DNA of 64,000 bases from Hormiphora californensis (lineage: Eukaryota > Ctenophora > Tentaculata > Cydippida > Pleurobrachiidae). The stretch spans positions 6,572,082 to 6,636,081 of the forward strand of contig CM035356.1 of NCBI GenBank assembly GCA_020137815.1. Reading direction: 5' to 3'. The notes below the pieces were generated by a model. That model did no database searches. It saw only the letters and a program-made list of their open reading frames with translations, and had not been told where the DNA came from. Positions 44,244 through 55,084 of the stretch are shown here, one piece after another. The translations under genes and the position numbers were made by a program. Every line of letters begins with the position of its first letter. Position 1 is the stretch's first letter.

Positions 44244-46288
44244 ATGAACACCAGTACGAAGATCGTTGGAAATGATGTGTTGCCACACCAGCTGAGGGCA
44301 TGTATCTCAATTTACCTGATATTCACTGTTATCTACTGCTTCTTAGCGAATGCCATGATCACAGGTATGTCTTGGTAACGAAGTTACCCTTGCCAGTGCG
44401 TGAGGCGGCCTCTTTAGAGGGGCTATTTCGTAATAGAATATCATAATCTTTGGGGGGGGGGGGGGAATTGAAACTGGTTTCTGTCCAGTATTCTAGCTGA
44501 CTTTTGCAGTCCATCTCTGATTGACTGACTTGCGGCTCCGACCCGATCTGAGCGCACTGTCAAACCTTGTAATGTTTTAACCCTCCTTTACATTTGTCAA
44601 AGTTTCGCTGTACAGGGCACGGTGAAACAGGGTCGAGCAAGGAAAGTCAAAACGGGGTCTGGCGGCGATAGACCTACTATTATACATCTTTCTAACTCAA
44701 AGTTTCCTTTCAGATTACCTAAGAAAAGCTCGGCGTGTATTTCGTGATCTTGATTCGGTGTCCCTGACGCTATTGGACCACTTGGCCCTCTCAGATGTGC
44801 TCTACCAACTACTAAGGATATGCCCAATGGCAATAACTTCCATTGCGGGTAGGTGTAATAATTCAGGCGGGCCCCGATATATTGTACCGGGTACCCTGAT
44901 TTACCGGGCAAACCCCTTTCCCCCGAGTATCCCGGTAAATCGGGGTCCAACTGTAGTATAGTTGAGGGATCTAATTTGGTACTCATTTGATGATCGGGGT
45001 CGTGTATTTGTGGAGTCAGGGGGGTGTGGGGGAGGTGGTTCAGTGGGTGTGGGATAAAAATTGGGCTTTGTGGTATTTTAGTCTGGCAGTAAACAAGTGC
45101 AGTGCTCCAAATTTCGAACAGATAAGGGCAAATTTGATTTGGGTCGGATGAGTCATGTGAGATAAAACATCCATCAAAACTGGTTTGAAAAACACCTGAT
45201 CACGTGTACAGTGCAGTACACTCTGAAAATTCTAGAAATTTGAGGATGGTTTGTTCAGTAATGATATCAGAGCAAAAACCGAAAATATTGGGTTTGACAG
45301 GGAATTGAACCAGGGACCTTCAGAGAGACATGCTAGAAGCTATACCACTTAGCTACTATAAAGTCCAACCCCATACAAAATTAGTAATATCAACGTCTAT
45401 CCCAGGACGATGGTTGCTAGGAGACACAGTGTGCTTCCTGAACAGTATTGTCAAATATGCTCCAGTCACCGCTTCACTTTACTTTATCTTTGTACTAATC
45501 CTTATCCAGGTGAGATACTATAGTTCGGATTTCCCCTTCAACTTATTTTTTCAATTAATCCTCTCAATGGTTCTCTCAATTCATTTCAATATTCTTTGAT
45601 TCTTTGTAAGTCAACTCGTATCTCTCTTATCTTCCTCCTCTTATTATGATTATCACAGTCATACCCCAGTCATATCATGTTATTGTACCCTAACCCAAAA
45701 CCTCCCCAGATTGGACGGGTTGGCCGCTCGGAAGAGTTTATCTACACCCGCAGCACAGGAACACTCGGCCGGCAGATCTCCCTCGCTCTCTGGCTCCTTT
45801 CCTGCCTCTCTTCAGTTCTCCTGGTGTCCTACAGAATCCCCTACACCTACACCCCATGGTCGATGGGATGTGAGAACGAGATGACGACATCCCTAGAACT
45901 CGGCACTCTCACAACCACATACCTCATCCCAATCGCCCTCCTCTCCCTCGCTGTGTGTGTCCTGGTTTTCCAGTGTTGTCTGTGCTGCCCAAACAGCTTT
46001 GATGCACGTGCAATTCTTGTCGTTGAGCTGGCTATCCTCTACATTACAACCACGGCGCCCTCCCTGACTGTCAGGCTGCTGAGGTTTTATAGGGTTCTAC
46101 CGGCGTGGACGGGGGTGTTGGAGAGTCTCACCTACACTCTGTTCATCATAATTCGACCCATGTTGTTCCTGTCTCCTGACCTCAAGGAACATCTGGTCAG
46201 ATCGGTGTGGGGTCGGAGGGGAGGTGCCGTGGGGTCGGTTCACGGGGAGTACAAGGTGCTTAGTGAGCCTACTTTATCCAAGGTTTGA
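44244..46288 (+). CDS. Divergent rhodopsin-type (class A) GPCR, 312 aa, 4 exons
   Basis: Seven-helix receptor in the plasma membrane; ligand unknown. Exons 44244-44364, 44714-44848, 45406-45509 and 45710-46288 are in phase and end at a stop. Seven hydrophobic segments can be placed: TM1 ~15-40; TM2 ~60-82 with LALSD (Asp68 = D2.50); extracellular W88 and Cys95 (C3.25) in RWLLGDTVC; TM3 ~97-120; TM4 ~140-163; TM5 ~190-213; TM6 ~222-248; TM7 ~258-280. Another Cys sits in the second extracellular loop (SMGCENE). Oddities: the DRY motif after TM3 is missing (LIQIGRVGR), and the NPxxY position reads IIRPMLFL. The C-terminal tail is short. A non-class-A seven-helix family cannot be excluded. Confidence 0.85.
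44860..44953. mobile_element. Degenerate pogo-like MITE in GPCR intron 2
   Basis: The right end CCGGTAAATCGGGGTCCAAC-TG-TA matches the 8.6-kb element. The left end is eroded (GGGCCCCGATATATTGTACC). Confidence 0.75.
45290..45365 (-). repeat. tRNA-like sequence, probable SINE head
   Basis: On the minus strand TAGCTAAGTGGTATAGC resembles a pol III A box/D arm and GGTTCAATTCCC a B box/T arm at the usual distance. The acceptor stem does not pair and the anticodon arm is irregular, so it is not a functional tRNA. A similar sequence with GGGGTTCAATTCCC is at 55738-55800. Confidence 0.5.
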
Positions 46289-46513
46289 AGCCCCTGGGGG
46301 AGACACTTCCGTGAGAAACGAACAAGCTGCGTGAAATGATGAATGGTTCACCAGGATGATAAAATGATGACGTCATATAATGGCCCAGACGATGACGTCA
46401 TATATGACCCAGAAAGAGTTGCCAGAATCACCAGGACAAATGTTCTAATCCTCCTCGGAGAGAGGGTCGAACACGGCAAGGGACAACAATATGTCAGTCA
46501 GTATGCACTGGGC

Positions 46514-46622
46514 CAGGAACCGACCGAAACAAGTAAACAACCAATCAGAACTCGTTATTTAGGTCACGTGACTGGTTATCAGCCAATCAGGGACCAGTAT
46601 TTCCTGATTCGGTCGGTTCCTG
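46514..46622. mobile_element. Palindromic MITE, CAGGAACCGACCGA family, copy 5
   Basis: It is flanked by a perfect 8-bp duplication CACTGGGC (46506-46513, 46623-46630). It has full terminal repeats and CCAAT...CACGTG...CCAAT inside, and lies 3' of the GPCR gene. Confidence 0.95.
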
Positions 46623-46827
46623 CACTGGGCTAAAGAACGGACTATAATTCATTACGTGTGAACTGGACAAGATAGAAATTTGTGTACAGGGAGCCCGATT
46701 AATTTATGTTTTGAGAATTGCTAAAACCTTTTTAATATTTCACCAAGAAACAGTTTTCTCGATTTTTTGACCCCCATGAGCACATTTACCAATCCTCCGG
46801 ATTACAATCCAGTACCCAGTCACTCAC

Positions 46828-49800
46828 GAGCTCCATAAGTGTCGACAAAATTCATTTTGTAATAGTTCCTTGTGGGTTTTGCTATAGTTTCTTGTGGGGT
46901 TATCCCAGGCACCCCCTAGTATTATACAGAAGAACCGGACCCTGAACCCATGAAACACCTACCGAGAGAGAAGCCTTACATAGTTAACTGTGAGCCATCA
47001 ACAAGGCTCCAAAAAGCACCAACTGCTCTCACCAACCAACCAACCTACCGAGAGAGGAATGGTGGGGGTCGAGATGGAATGTTGAACGGTGACGAGGCGT
47101 TGTGAAATCGTGGCTGAGAGGGATTCTCCCATCATCCAATCGTAGCAATTGTCTCTCAGTCTTACTGGGTAGTCTTCACTGCACTGACACTCCAGACTGA
47201 ATTGGGATAAGAAGGGATGGAGAAAGGGAGGGGTGGGGGTAGAGACGGTATATGAGAGAATACTAAAAAATAACAGTTAGAATCTATGTAACCTTTATAA
47301 TCAATGATAACAAGATAAGACTAATATCTCTCATGAATATAGTGTATCTTTACCTTGCGTTGTGGATATACGATGAATTTATAATTGTAAACGCCCCAGG
47401 GTTAATAAACGTCATCCTCATATTGTCCATATCCAGAGAATTATTCTTGATCCTCTGCGTGTAGCCGTTACCATCGTTCAACAATATGACCGTTTTATCG
47501 ATCATCAGATAGGACGGACTCGCATTTCTTCTCCCGCTTATCTGAGGGGAGGAAGGGCGCGCGTGCTGTAAGGATGAACTTGTGACTTAGTGCAGTCGTC
47601 GCGCGTTACGTCGAATGAATCACTCAAACTGGGATTTTATGTTCACGATTTCATTAATTCCTTGGTTGACGAACTACTATCTAGGAGTTGTGCAACATGA
47701 GGTTTCTGGTGTCATCACCCCTTCCCACAACTACTGAATGAGCCAAGTTAGTGAAAATACAGTTACGGAATGACTGAAGTACTTCATTTGAGTGAACAAT
47801 ATTACGCAAAGAATGGAATTTAAAAACACCCCCTTTGAGCTCGGGGCACTTGCCAGTGTTATGAACATACCTTGAAAAGTTCCTGCTTGTTACCAGTCTC
47901 ATTCAGTTCATAGACATGCGTTTCTTCTGGAGTTGAGTCCATGAATAGAAACCCTGTTTGAGCTTCACTCTCCATCAGAAGTAGCGATTCATGCCTCCTG
48001 GAATAATATATAAGGGTTCATCAGGTCAGGAGCGGAGATCTATTCTCTGTTTTATTAATCTTCTCCCCCATGAGAGACCGGTATATATTGATATTGTTAT
48101 CTAATTTAATTTTAACCCCCTTTTGAAAAAAGATCTAATATCTATTCTCTATTTCCCGGTAAATCGGGGTCCGACTGTACTTGATTTTACAGGGTAAAAG
48201 AACTAACCTGTCAATTTTAATAGTGAATCTGTTACTGCCTTTCAAACATGGATCGATCGCTGAAATAATGAGTTAACGTTTAGACTTAGTTAACGAATAA
48301 CGTTTAAATTTTAGTTAACGTTTAGTATTTAGTTAACGTTTAAAATTTAGTTAACGTTTAGTATTTAGTTAACGTTTAGTATTTAGTTAACGTTTAGTAT
48401 TTAGTTAACGTTTAGGATTTAGTTAACGTTTAGTATTTAGGATTTAGTTAAAGTTTAGTATTTAGTTAACGTTTAGAATTTAGTTAACGTTTAGTAGGGT
48501 AGCGACTGGCTATTTGAAACAGTTTTTCACTTTTTTCCCTTGCCTGCCCACAAATCAAGTCGAACCCAAATTTTTTTGATCTTGTGTTACCGAGACAGTC
48601 CCTGGGTAGTTTTTGGGGTGGTTGGAGATGTCTCATTTTGGCTTCCGGGGCCAGGGTCACGTGATATCTATCCAAATTTGGTGTTTCAGTTAGCCCGCCT
48701 CGGTCTGCTAATTTGAAACACCCGTATCTCCCTCAATTTCTCCACGAAACCGAAATTTTTGACATGGAATAGTTAGAAAAGGGTTGTGCAGAGCCATTCC
48801 ATGTCTGAAATCTGAATTTGGTTGAAATAATGAGTTAACGTTTAGACTTAGTTAACGAATAACGTTTAAATTTTAGTTAACGTTTAGTATTTAGTTAACG
48901 TTTAAAATTTAGTTAACGTTTAGTATTTAGTTAACGTTTAGTATTTAGTTAACGTTTAGTATTTAGTTAACGTTTAGGATTTAGTTAACGTTTAGTATTT
49001 AGGATTTAGTTAAAGTTTAGTATTTAGTTAACGTTTAGAATTTAGTTAACGTTTAGTAGGGTAGCGACTGGCTATTTGAAACAGTTTTTCACTTTTTTCC
49101 CTTGCCTGCCCACAAATCAAGTCGAACCCAAATTTTTTTGATCTTGTGTTACCGAGACAGTCCCTGGGTAGTTTTTGGGGTGGTTGGAGATGTCTCATTT
49201 TGGCTTCCGGGGCCAGGGTCACGTGATATCTATCCAAATTTGGTGTTTCAGTTAGCCCGCCTCGGTCTGCTAATTTGAAACACCCGTATCTCCCTCAATT
49301 TCTCCACGAAACCGAAATTTTTGACATGGAATAGTTAGAAAAGGGTTGTGCAGAGCCATTCCATGTCTGAAATCTGAATTTGGTTGCATGTGCTTGGTGC
49401 AGTTAATGTTTCCAAAAAGTGTTTCAAATAGCCAGGAAAACGGTTTTTGCCCCAAATTCGGCCAATTTTTGGCGGAAATGGCTTAAATCATAATTCATAT
49501 CCTCCCTATGCTCAAAATGAACATCAAAAATTTCCAACAGCGGATTTGGAGAAAAGTGTTTCAAATAGCCCTCCTCAGTGTTTCAAATTACCAGAATCGC
49601 TTGCCCTGCAGATCATAACATATCGGAAACCACTGAACCCGACTAATTTCGATTTGAATCACGTAAGCAACTTTTCCAATCCGTCTGAGGCCGATTAAGT
49701 GCCCTAATTGAGTATAATTGGGTCCAATTGACCTTAATTGCTCAATTAAGGTACTTTCCCGACCTCTGAGGGATTGGAAAGGCTGCTTACGTGATTCAGC

Positions 49801-50768
49801 GTATCAAAATTAGTCGGAAAAGTGCCCTCACATAAGAATAAATCATTTCCCGGTGAAAAGTTGTAAATGGGGTCATTAAGACCCAATTATGCTTAATTAG
49901 AACACTTTTCCGATCTGAGACGGAGCCCAGAGGTTTAAAAAAGCTATTTATAATTATATTTAATTTTCTCAATTTTCATTTTTTGAAATAAAAAGGAAAT
50001 CTTTGAATTTTTTATTTAAACACAAGGATTGTTTCTATTCCAGAATTTAAAATAACGGCATGTCTACCAACTGTTTGCTAGGCATCTCCCAAGACAAGCT
50101 ACTACATACGCGGCACTGCGTTTCAAATAGCCAGTGGCTACCCTATTTAGTTAATATTTAGTATTTAGTTAACGTTTAGTATTTAGTTAACGTTTAGGAT
50201 TTAGTTAACATTTAGTATTTAGTTAATGTTTAGTATTTAGTGAACGTTTAGTATTTAGTATGATTCCAGGGTTGCAGTTGGTAAAGAAATTACCCCTACC
50301 TTGCGGGCACGCTAGAACATGCCTTAGTCTACGAGGGGTTTGGTAACCAAGGGTTGTAGTTGGTCATTGGAAAGTTCATGGGTAAACTCTGGTTTTGTAT
50401 GAGCAGATCAAGGTATAACCCGACAAGGGCAGGATGGGGGATTAATAATGATCCTAAAACTCCGAAATGCAGTTCTCACGTGATCTACCGAACCCTCACA
50501 GAGCCACACCAGGAACCGACCGAATTAGAAATACTAGTCCCTGATTGGCTGATAACCAGTCACGTGACCTAAATTACGAGTTCTGGTTGGTTGTTTACTT
50601 GTGTCGGTCGGTTCCTGGAGCGCACTGTGAGTCACACAAGTTCTCACCTTCTCTTCCACCTTCCTCCCACTTTTCTTCGTTCGGTGTACACTGCAAAACA
50701 CTACTTGATGGAAATCTACAACTCTCCCCACACCTCTCTTCTCCTTCACAAATCAGTCTCGTCGTAAC
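46828..50768 (-). CDS. Cys-containing extracellular protein exons (5' and 3' incomplete)
   Basis: Function unknown. Exons with agreeing phases: 50768-50648, 48259-48208, 47997-47871, 47541-47354, 47196-47049, and more tentatively 46915-46828. The first is Cys-rich (ICEGEERCGESC ... CTPNEEKWEEGG). The next encode IDPCLKGSNRFTIKID, a beta-rich segment (MESEAQTGFLFMDST) and DKTVILLNDGNGYTQRIKNN followed by MRMTFINPGAFTIINSSY. The fifth opens LECQCSEDYPVRL. The phase-2 intron just before the CxC motif sits as in the 26.5-34.8 kb gene, whose corresponding exons end VYDVTFSA then CSGDC, so the two are probably related. No membrane helix is seen yet. The first intron is filled by the tandem-duplicated repeats at 48.26-50.27 kb. 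Confidence 0.6.
48156..48179. mobile_element. Solo pogo-like terminal repeat
   Basis: CCCGGTAAATCGGGGTCCGACTGTA matches the right end of the other pogo-like elements with no partner nearby. Confidence 0.6.
48261..49384 (+). repeat. Exact 562-bp tandem duplication
   Basis: The segment starting TGAAATAATGAGTTAACG at 48261 recurs at 48823 and both copies end in GAATCTGAATTTGGTTG-type sequence. I see no differences by eye; even a 63-codon shadow frame is identical at 48484-48675 and 49046-49237. Each unit holds a (TTTAGTATTTAGTTAACG)n minisatellite followed by the left end of the element at 49059. Confidence 0.93.
49059..50143. mobile_element. 1085-bp TA-flanked element with GGGTAGCSACTGG ends
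   Basis: The left end GGGTAGCGACTGGCTATTTG and right inverse of GGGTAGCCACTGGCTATTTG are flanked by TA inside an AACGTTTAGTATTTAGTT minisatellite that continues at 50144-50260. Half-length phrases of the terminal repeat (GTGTTTCAAATAGCC) recur inside. A foldback module at about 49640-49830 is shared with the 50.9-54.4 kb element. Confidence 0.85.
50510..50617. mobile_element. Palindromic MITE, CAGGAACCGACCGA family, copy 6
   Basis: Inverse orientation. The flanks AGCCACAC and GAGCGCAC resemble an eroded 8-bp duplication. It lies 31 bp from the Cys-rich exon ending at 50648. Confidence 0.88.
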
Positions 50769-50881
50769 CTGATGGGGGGACGAGGGGGGTTCATATATTA
50801 ATGGGCGGTGAGATAGATATTACAGAGTAAGAAACAAAAAAGTCTGGCAGTATATAACTTGATCTGCTGAACCCTCACATA

Positions 50882-53800
50882 CAGGGTCTGTCACCAGTGT
50901 CGCATCGTTTTGAAATTCTCCGCACAAACGACTAGCACAAAATGACAACATGCAAAGAATTGCTTGCTGCTCAGTTTGTTTTTATGTTAGCGACTTGAAA
51001 CAAAAACCATCGTTTAGAGAATTTAATTGTCTATGTCTAGGTGAAAACTAGACGAAAAATGAGCAAGTTCAGGTGAAACTAGAGAAATCTAAAAAGTGAC
51101 CTCAAAAAAACGTCTTTTCGACCAAATATTTTGAAATCGCCATAGCTCTGGAAGTAGGGCTGATCTCAAAAATCGGTGAAGAGTAGGTCGAACAGTTTTG
51201 TCTGAATTTTCACGTAGTACCGGTTTTAACCTGATAGGACCAACCACCAATGAGCCTACCTCAAAAAACTTTGAAACAACCTGATTTTTTCAAAATTTCG
51301 CTCTTCCCGAGAATTTTGGAAAAGTGTCGCATCATTTTCGCGATTTTAATGCGACACTTTCCCCCTGCATATAAATGCATGTATCTCTCTTCCCCTCTAG
51401 TTTCTACGCCACGATCTCACTTTTCTAGTGTATCTAGGAGGTTACATTCACTGGGGAGGGGGGGGGGGGGGGCTGCGCTTTTTGGTTGTGCTGCTGTAGA
51501 ATATCTGGCCAGAAATTGGCTAAATATGCAACTAATTGATATCAAATCAAAAATCACTCTACCCGACTAATTTCGATACGCTGAATCACGTGAGCAACTT
51601 TTTAAAGCCCTCAGAGGTCGATAAAGTGCTATAATTGGGCATAATTGGGTCTAATTGACCGAAATTACAACTTTTCTCCTGGAAACGCTATCATGACAAA
51701 TTTAGGCGCTTACCCCACTAATTTCGATACCCTGATTTACATGAGTATCTTTTCTAAGCTCGAAATTGTGGATAAAGTGCTCTAAATGAGCATGATTGTG
51801 TATAATTGAGCAATATAATTACGACTTTTCCCTGTAAAGTTCACTTGGATTTTGGAGATGCACCCTATAGCTATGTATACATAACAGGAAATAATTGTAA
51901 TTATTTTGATCAATTAGACCCAGTTATACTCAATTAGGGAATTGGCTCCGCCACTTAGAGCTTAGAATAGTTAATTCATTCGAATAGTTAATTCATTCGA
52001 ATCAGCGTATCCAAATTATTGGGGAAGGTGCCCTCATACGGATTTATTTGTAAATTTTTTTGGAAAGAATTGTAATTTCAATCAATTAGACCCAATTAGA
52101 GCACCCACCACTAAGATGTAGATGCCCTGCTAATATGAATCAGGGTATCAAAATCAATGGGGAAGTGTCTTCAAAGGAAGTAAACGTGTTTACAGGGAAA
52201 AGTTATAATTATGTTAGCCAATTAGACCCAATTATGTCCAATTAGTGCATTCTATCCACCATTGATAAAAGATGCTCATGTGAATCAGGGTATCCAAATC
52301 AGTGGGGTTAGTGCCTAAATTTGTCATAATAGCGTTTCCAGGACGAAGTTGTAATTTCGTCAATTAGACCAATTATGCCGATTACGTACGATAATGCCTT
52401 TGGTCAGTTTTGCCTTCACTCTAAATTACCTAATTAGAATCAAAGGAAAGGCAAAACTGACCCAAGGCAAAACTGTCAACACCTGGGGTAAACCGCAGTT
52501 TTGCCTTCGATAAATATATCGAAGGCAAAACTGCGGTTTACCCCAGATATTGACAGTTTTGCCTTTACTTGGACATGTGATATGATTCTGGGACGCCTTA
52601 TTAGCAGTGGGAGACAATACGGGATATGAACCATGTGATTCGGGGAAGCTTATTAGCAGTGTGAGACGATACGAGATATAGAACATGATTCGGGGAAGCC
52701 TAAAGAGTGTTAGACGGTATATGAGACACGATTCGGGAAAGGTTTCTATCGCTATGACCCTATCCCCTTCTCTGTGTCGCTCTGTCTGAAGAAGAAAATA
52801 CTCCAGTGGGAAACTCCCAGATATCCCACCGAAGAGCACGCCCGTCATGCAGGACGCCACTACCAAAACACCACCACGGGAGGTAGACCAGATGACGGCC
52901 CAGATGACGGGTCCACCGACGGAAGAGTGGGCTAGCACCGGACAGATCATGACTCTGGAGAAGAGTATACTTCAGCTGAGATCAGAGACAGACAGAAACA
53001 CGGCGTGTGTAGATGCAATCCTCGAGAAGGAGGACACTCTCGGAAGCGAGATTGATAGGATCAAACGTGATTCACAGTGGTCATCCGACATAATTGCCAT
53101 ATCTCGACGTGAACTTCGACGAGAAATTCAACGAGAACTAGCAGTTCAGTTATGAACGCCTGTTGAAATTTGCCGTGCATTCGTAGTGAGAGCGACGTAA
53201 AGACTAACGAGAGAGAAGAATGCGTGGGCACCGTTAGATGAACCGCCCACATCACGTATCTGGGCATCCGATCCAACCGATTAGCATACTGAATGAGACA
53301 TGAGATCTCCTCTAATCGTTGTAACAAGCCGTTAGATGAACCGCCTCTATCACGTATCCGAGCCTGGCAACTGATTAGCATACTGAACGAGACATGCGAG
53401 CTTACACCGATTAGAGGAGCTCTCATGTCTAATCAGGTACCGATTGAAGGTATTATCGGTGTTTTAAAACTCATATTGCCCTCAGGATCACGTTACAACA
53501 ATGCCTCCACAGTATAGATAATTGGGTAAAGGCAAAAGCGTCAAAACACCGATAATGCCTGCACCAAGGCATTATCGGTGTTTTGACGCTTTTGCCTTTA
53601 CCCAATTATCTATGCTGTTACTCCCCAAAGGCATTATTGCTCAAAGGCATTATCGTATGCTACCATTATGCCCAATTAGAGCACTTTATCGACCTCTGAG
53701 GGCTTTAAAAAGTTGCTCACGTGATTCAGCGTATCGAAATTAGTCGGGTAGAGTGATTTTTGATTTGATATCAATTAGTTGCATATTTAGCCAATTTCTG

Positions 53801-54423
53801 GCCAGATATTCTACAGCAGCACAACCAAAAAGTGCAGCCCCCCCCCCTCCTCAGTGAATGTAACCTCCTAGATACACTAGAAAAGTGAGATCGTGGCGTA
53901 GAAACTAGAGAGGAAGAGAGATACATGCATTTATATGCAGGGGGAAAGTGTCGTATTAAAATCGCGAAAATGATGCGACACTTTTCCAAAATTCTCGGGA
54001 AGAGCGAAATTTTGAAAAAATCAGGTTGTTTCAAAGTTTTTTGAGGTAGGCTCATTGGTGGTTGGTCCTATCAGGTTAAAACCGGTACTACGTGAAAATT
54101 CAGACAAAACTGTTCGACCTACTCTTCACCGATTTTTGAGATCAGCCCTACTTCCAGAGCTATGGCGATTTCAAAATATTTGGTCGAAAAGACGTTTTTT
54201 TGAGGTCACTTTTTAGATTTCTCTAGTTTCACCTGAACTTGCTCATTTTTCGTCTAGTTTTCACCTAGACATAGACGATTAAATTCTCTAAACGATGGTT
54301 TTTGTTTCAAGTCGCTAACATAAAAACAAACTGAGCAGCAAGCAATTCTTTGCATGTTGTCATTTTGTGCTAGTCGTTTGTGCGGAGAATTTCAAAACGA
54401 TGCGACACTGGTGACAGACCCTG
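50882..54423. mobile_element. 3.54-kb DNA transposon with ~0.76-kb terminal inverted repeats
   Basis: The ends CAGGGTCTGTCACCAGTGTC are inverted at 54404-54423, and a 5-bp duplication ACATA lies at 50877-50881 and 54424-54428. The arms match almost perfectly to about 51648 and from about 53668. The core has AT-rich CAATTAGACCCAATTA-type repeats (51640-52430), two long perfect hairpins (52465-52564, 53517-53610) and a 102-codon frame. No transposase is recognisable. The CAGGG start, 5-bp duplication and long arms are shared with the 11.3-16.0 kb element. Confidence 0.92.
52847..53155 (+). CDS. Hypothetical 102-aa coiled-coil protein inside the long-TIR element
   Basis: ATG to stop. The N-terminal ~35 residues are Thr/Pro/Gln-rich (TTKTPPREVDQM), followed by a charged heptad-like helix (QIMTLEKSILQLRSETDR, AILEKEDTLGSEIDRIKR, RRELRREIQREL). 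It could be a remnant or a captured fragment of a larger protein such as an ORF1 or Gag-like coiled coil. Unrecognised, and could be non-coding. Confidence 0.35.
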   Translation: MQDATTKTPPREVDQMTAQMTGPPTEEWASTGQIMTLEKSILQLRSETDRNTACVDAILEKEDTLGSEIDRIKRDSQWSSDIIAISRRELRREIQRELAVQL

Positions 54424-55084
54424 ACATAGTGTGCTCGTCATTTTATTTCCCCGCCCGGGTGAATGCCGGATGCCTTTTGCAAAAAGGCATAGGGGTTTAG
54501 AATTCGACAAGTTTACATACTAGTGAAGTGTCACGCTTTTTTTGTCCCGTGACGTAACCCATCCATAGCAACCATCCAGTGCGGAGTGCTCAAAATATCA
54601 TTTGAAATACTTCACACACGCTCTAATCCAAATTTTCCACGAAGGCGACGCCCGCAAAGTTATTACAGTGCTGAAATGACACACTTTCATTAGAACGTGC
54701 AGCCCGGCGCCACGCGCCCCTTCCTCTTTGCAATTCATAACGTTCATCGTTCGTCATGTGTTCGTCATTACAATTGCGCTCTGGTATTGTCATTGATTAC
54801 ATGAGGTCAGTTGAGTGGAGATCACATAGACTAGAAAAAGAGCCTAAAAAGGCAGCTCATCACCTGCACTGTTCTGTCTCACCTTTCAGAACCTCATTAG
54901 GTCATGGGTGATGGGATGCAGTTAGGAGTGTCACATGCCAATGGCGGGGAAATACAGTACTATGGATACATAGTGCAAATATTCTTGTTATGGAACAAAA
55001 TGCGGTGTGAGCCACACAATATCAAATATACAATACAACTTGAGTCAATATTATAACTTGAGACAATTTAACTTGAGTCAAGTA
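54424..55084. other. No supported gene
   Basis: Unique-looking sequence between two transposons. No motif stands out. Confidence 0.5.

Noticed and set aside
45290-45365. A tRNA gene on the minus strand
   Set aside because: The acceptor stem does not pair and the anticodon arm is irregular; only the pol III boxes remain.
48280-48490. Regular repeats resembling a CRISPR array
   Set aside because: Units of TTTAGTATTTAGTTAACG follow each other without unique spacers of constant length; it is a minisatellite in animal DNA.
52426-52950. A 174-codon minus-strand frame in the long-TIR element
   Set aside because: It crosses a perfect hairpin and has no recognisable domain, so the open frame is probably chance.
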